Source of the DNA: Flavobacterium fluvii
Lineage (GTDB): Bacteria; Bacteroidota; Bacteroidia; Flavobacteriales; Flavobacteriaceae
DNA length: 32,037 bases
NCBI RefSeq assembly: GCF_900129545.1
Contig: NZ_FQWB01000012.1
Coordinates: forward strand, 1 to 32,037
Reading direction: 5' to 3'
In this document: one piece after another, positions 29,662-32,037 of the stretch
How positions within the stretch are numbered: the stretch's first letter is position 1
How the letters are laid out: each line of letters begins with the position of its first letter
Notes under the pieces: generated by a model
Database searches by the model: none
What the model saw: only the letters and a program-made list of their open reading frames with translations
What the model was told of the DNA's origin: nothing
Position numbers and translations under genes: made by a program

Positions 29662-29951
29662 GTTCCTATTTCGGGTGGGAGCGTTGGGGAGAGGATATTT
29701 TACATAATAAGCTTATGGTTTCGGTGTGGCTGGTGTTCAGCCATACTGAACCATAATGGCTTATTATGTAACATAGCTTGGGGGTGGTTTTGGGCTTTCG
29801 AGCGTTGGGAAGTAGCTTATTGTAGTTGTGGAGTTTACGGAGCAAGCTACAATGTGCTACTAGAGCGTTGGCAGAAGCCCAAAACCACAGGAGCGTTGGC
29901 AGAGCGTTGGCCGGGTGGGCGCAAAGAGGTCAGCGATAGCGTTCCTATTTC
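29662..29951. other. Structured non-coding block with two long hairpins and GAGCGTTGG boxes
   Basis: Hairpin A (29700-29771) is nearly continuous over about 32 bp: TTACATAATAAGC and TTATGGTT...TGGCTG pair with CAGCCA...AACCATAA and GCTTATTATGTAA, with one 2-nt bulge and a tight loop. Hairpin B (29784-29888) pairs GTGGTTTTGGGCTT with AAGCCCAAAACCAC and AGTAGC..ATTGTAG with CTACAAT..GCTACT. Five GAGCGTTGG copies, all in plus orientation, start at 29679, 29800, 29863, 29891 and 29902. The block is framed by direct repeats GTTCCTATTTC (29662-29672 and 29941-29951). Plus-strand frames here are not protein-like. Confidence 0.75.
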
Positions 29952-30004
29952 TTTTTTATTGGGGGTTGTGTTGCTTTTTTTTTGATTTAATTACTGATTT
30001 AGCA

Positions 30005-30463
30005 TTATAAAATTTCAATCCAATTAGATGGATCGTAGATACCAAAACTTTTTTCAGTATTTATTGCCAATTTGGCTAGTTTACGCATTTCCTTGTAGGT
30101 TTCCGGATTGGAACCCATTTTTTTAATTATTTCTTCTCTAGTCTCAATTAGAAATAATTCAATTTTTTCTAATTCGAACTCAACTCCCTCAAATTGCATT
30201 ATAAATAATTCTTTATCAAGTTTTTTATCCAGGATTTCCTCTTCATATTGGTCTATATTTTCTGCAATTTGATTTGATATTTCTATCCAATCTTTTTCGC
30301 CAGTATTTTCACCTCGTTCTTTTAATAAAGTAGCAAGTAATCTTAATACATCTGGTTGGTCTAGTTCTGGTAGTTCTTCTATCCAATCCAACATTTCTTG
30401 ATAATTTTCCTCATTCTCCAAGAAGTACAAAAGCTGTTCTCTGTATTTGGCAGGTTTGTTCAT
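30005..30463 (-). CDS. Hypothetical acidic protein
   Basis: Protein of 152 aa, rich in Glu and Leu, predicted all-helical and cytosolic (LLYFLENEENYQEMLDWIEE, KLDKELFIMQFEGVEFELEK, REEIIKKMGSNPETYKEMRK). No recognised family, signal peptide or membrane segment. It lies downstream of the excisionase-type HTH gene on the same strand, 68 nt apart, within an AT-rich accessory stretch. Small acidic proteins in such places can be anti-defence proteins or regulators, but nothing in the sequence demonstrates this. The ATG at 30463 is the natural start. Confidence 0.7.
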   Translation of the reverse strand: MNKPAKYREQLLYFLENEENYQEMLDWIEELPELDQPDVLRLLATLLKERGENTGEKDWIEISNQIAENIDQYEEEILDKKLDKELFIMQFEGVEFELEKIELFLIETREEIIKKMGSNPETYKEMRKLAKLAINTEKSFGIYDPSNWIEIL

Positions 30464-30531
30464 AAATGATTTTTAATTCAAAAATAACACAACAAACAAA
30501 AGTAGGATTTTAGTTATATATAATTATGTTT

Positions 30532-30855
30532 TTATTTAAACTTTTTCGGATTTCTCCTAAGGTATTCTAGAGCTTCTTTTTCGATATCATCGCAAGTTTT
30601 TATTCGTTTTGAAAATATCCATTCATTAATATCTGATTTTTTGAAATATAGTTTATGTCCATTTTTATAATGTGGTATTTCACTTGTGGATGTTAGTTTG
30701 TAGATGGTTGATTTTGTGATTTTTAAATATGATGCTACTTGTGCAATATCAAATAATTCGTCAACAGGAGCTTTAGTTTCTCCAACATTCAAATTTTTGA
30801 TGGCTTTTTCAATTCGATCCAGTCTTTCTAAAATAATTTCAAAAGGATTTTCCAT
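30532..30855 (-). CDS. Helix-turn-helix protein of excisionase/AlpA type
   Basis: Protein of 107 aa. A short N-terminal helix able to form a coiled coil (FEIILERLDRIEKAIKNLN) precedes a MerR/excisionase-type winged HTH (HTH_17): LFDIAQVASYLKITKSTIYK then LTSTSEIPHYKNGHKLYFKK and SDINEWIFSKR. Such proteins are typical of Bacteroidota integrative elements and transposons, where they direct excision or regulate cargo, and also occur as general regulators. No integrase is visible inside the window next to it. The position between two unknown accessory genes on the same strand fits a mobile-element remnant. Confidence 0.85.
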   Translation of the reverse strand: MENPFEIILERLDRIEKAIKNLNVGETKAPVDELFDIAQVASYLKITKSTIYKLTSTSEIPHYKNGHKLYFKKSDINEWIFSKRIKTCDDIEKEALEYLRRNPKKFK

Positions 30856-30933
30856 TTTTACTATACTTATGATTAAATGAAAAAATATTATATGATGGAA
30901 AGTTATACTTCTACTTAAAAAGATTGAAGTGTT

Positions 30934-31941
30934 TTATTTAGCATCCAGTATTTCATCTGGTCTATTGATTAATGGATCAAGCCAATCTGCTTTGTCAGTT
31001 GCCCAATTAATCCATTCTTGTTTTTCAGGAGTGAGATTATTAGTGTTGATTGCTTTTTGTTTTACAGCTTCAATGTATTGTCTAATTATACGGGTTTTAT
31101 CGTATTGTTCGGAAAGTTTGACTAATCTATTAAATTTATCAACTTCATCATCCCTGCGCTTTTTAATTTCTGCCCGAAGTTTTTCCTCTTCTTCTCTTTT
31201 TAACCTAGATATTCTAGCTTGTTCTTTCCATTCTTTTTCTCTTTGTGCTAAAAGTTCTATTTTCGCAACAATCCGGGCTAACATTCCTTCAAGTTTAACC
31301 TTACCATCACGCCATTCTCTTTCTCCTGAATATTTACCGACTTTAAAAATAAATTCCCCTGTAGGAATGTATTCTGATGAGCCATATTTGGTTGTTGGTG
31401 GGATTCGTTTTGATGCTTCTCTCAAATCGATTTCAATAAAAATCTCATCGATTAATACTCCAGTGTTACTGTATTCTTTGGAAAAAGTATGTCCTCTGTA
31501 TCGTATTAGTTTTGTGAACGCATCCATAAAATTTAACGCTCTTTCCCTATTGTTTTTCCCAACCCTGATTGGGTGTATGATTCTATTGTCCTCGCGATAA
31601 GAAGTGAAAGAAATTTTGCCTTGCCAATATTGTTTGGTTTGAATGGTCAGAATATCCGGTTTTGTTATTTCATCCGGAACAATTAAAGGAGCATCAGGAT
31701 CATTTTCTATTTCTTTGGTTCTTATGGTTAATGGTGTTTGGTCTACATTAATTGTATTTCCTTCTTTCCTTACCGTTAAAACAATTTTATCAACACCACC
31801 GAAGATTGGATTAAGCTTTTCTTTTTTGAACTTCTTATTGAATTTGAGTTTTGACCAATAACTGCCATCAGGCATAGGGATTTCAAATTGTTTGCATAAT
31901 TTTTTTATTCCGTTATTAGAAAACGCATACTGCTGAGTCAA
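30934..31941 (-). pseudogene. Hypothetical protein gene, 5' end lost at an IS boundary
   Basis: The open frame covers 335 codons and its first start-like codon is TTG at 31941. The N terminus (TQQYAFSNNGIKKLCKQFEI then PMPDGSYWSKLKF) corresponds to a widespread protein family whose members carry an extra 15-30 residues before this helix-turn-helix-like motif. Here those residues are replaced by sequence that looks like an insertion-sequence end. The centre is beta-rich, and the C-terminal third is a long charged coiled coil (EEEKLRAEIKKRRDDEVDKF). Function unknown. It may still be translated from the TTG, but loss of the start is more likely. Confidence 0.65.
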
Positions 31942-31942
31942 C

Positions 31943-32037
31943 TGTAAATCGTCAGCAAAAAGTGGACTGATTTAGACAAAAAATAAGAGAGTGTTTTCAA
32001 AATCCTTAAATTTGAAATAAGTATGAAAACACCAAGA
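31943..32037 (+). mobile_element. Probable insertion-sequence left end (partial)
   Basis: TGTAAATCGTCAGCAAAAAG starts exactly where the family similarity of the minus-strand gene stops, then an 80-nt leader runs into an ATG at 32023 (MKTPR) cut by the window edge. TG-initiated ends followed within 100 nt by a short basic protein starting MKTPR are usual in IS3-like elements of Bacteroidota. Only one end is visible, so the inverted repeat and target duplication cannot be checked. Confidence 0.45.
32023..32037 (+). CDS. Start of a possible IS transposase OrfA (partial)
   Basis: Five codons (MKTPR) at the window edge. The call rests on position behind the putative IS end and on the recalled similarity of this N terminus to IS3-family OrfA proteins. 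Confidence 0.3.

Noticed and set aside
29355..29951. Retron-type msr-msd RNA
   Set aside because: Long hairpins fit in outline, but no reverse transcriptase gene is present in the window, and the repeats do not show the required priming layout.
29632..29985. Open frame of 117 codons on the plus strand
   Set aside because: It runs straight through both arms of two long hairpins and the GAGCGTTGG boxes; the translation is rich in Trp, Gly and Cys without family likeness and is explained by the repeat structure.
1..32037. tRNA, rRNA, riboswitch or CRISPR loci
   Set aside because: Scanning for T-loop-like GGTTCGA motifs, conserved rRNA segments and regularly spaced repeats gave nothing convincing; small RNAs without obvious features could be missed by eye.

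Overview
The window looks like chromosomal DNA of a flavobacterium (Bacteroidota, Flavobacteriaceae, Flavobacterium-like). It is AT-rich, has few Shine-Dalgarno sites, and carries several TAnnTTTG -7 boxes of the Bacteroidota type. Its lipoproteins end their signal peptides in Ser-Cys, and its housekeeping genes are of flavobacterial type (EttA, HolA, MutS2 without an Smr domain, a small CAL67264-like membrane protein). This assignment is inference from gene content; there is no rRNA or tRNA in the window.

Positions 1-24571 are mostly core genes. In order: a probably truncated serine recombinase, DUF1697, a lipoprotein with an ECF-like promoter, a Dph6-type ATPase overlapping a DUF7935-like gene, a TauE/SafE transporter, PcrA/UvrD helicase, a GIY-YIG nuclease, a YciO-type TsaC-family protein, an outer-membrane protein, an OmpA lipoprotein, a GT2 glycosyltransferase with an HsdR_N-like protein, HolA, EttA, a DCC-type thiol oxidoreductase, MutS2, uracil-DNA glycosylase, a nucleoside phosphorylase, an SUI1 protein, a GxxExxY protein, an IPNS-like dioxygenase, a membrane-anchored MutS-like ATPase and a CE2-like SGNH hydrolase. 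Helicase, glycosylase and two MutS relatives make the region rich in DNA-maintenance genes.

Scattered through this core are several unrelated palindromic repeat families. Two of them are tied to small nuclease genes. The GIY-YIG gene sits among REP-like hairpins with a conserved loop, which also form a head-to-head doublet 16 kb away. The GxxExxY gene is enclosed by 33-nt inverted repeats that define a 490-bp unit. These look like two separate cases of a nuclease travelling with a repeat.

Positions 24572-32037 are accessory DNA. First come two single-gene lipoprotein cassettes bounded by ACTGCCAAC/GTTGGCAGT boxes, with one complete 135-nt attC-like folded site between them. Next is a staphylococcal-nuclease-like gene divergent from a four-gene plus-strand cluster: an unknown protein, a DUF5675 protein with His and Cys candidates, a one-helix coiled-coil protein and a holin-like protein. 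The last three resemble a phage lysis module, but no phage structural genes are visible. About 1 kb of non-coding DNA follows, packed with long hairpins and five GAGCGTTGG boxes. The right end holds an unknown acidic protein, an excisionase-type HTH protein and a gene that has lost its 5' end at what looks like the end of an insertion sequence, whose first codons reach the window edge.
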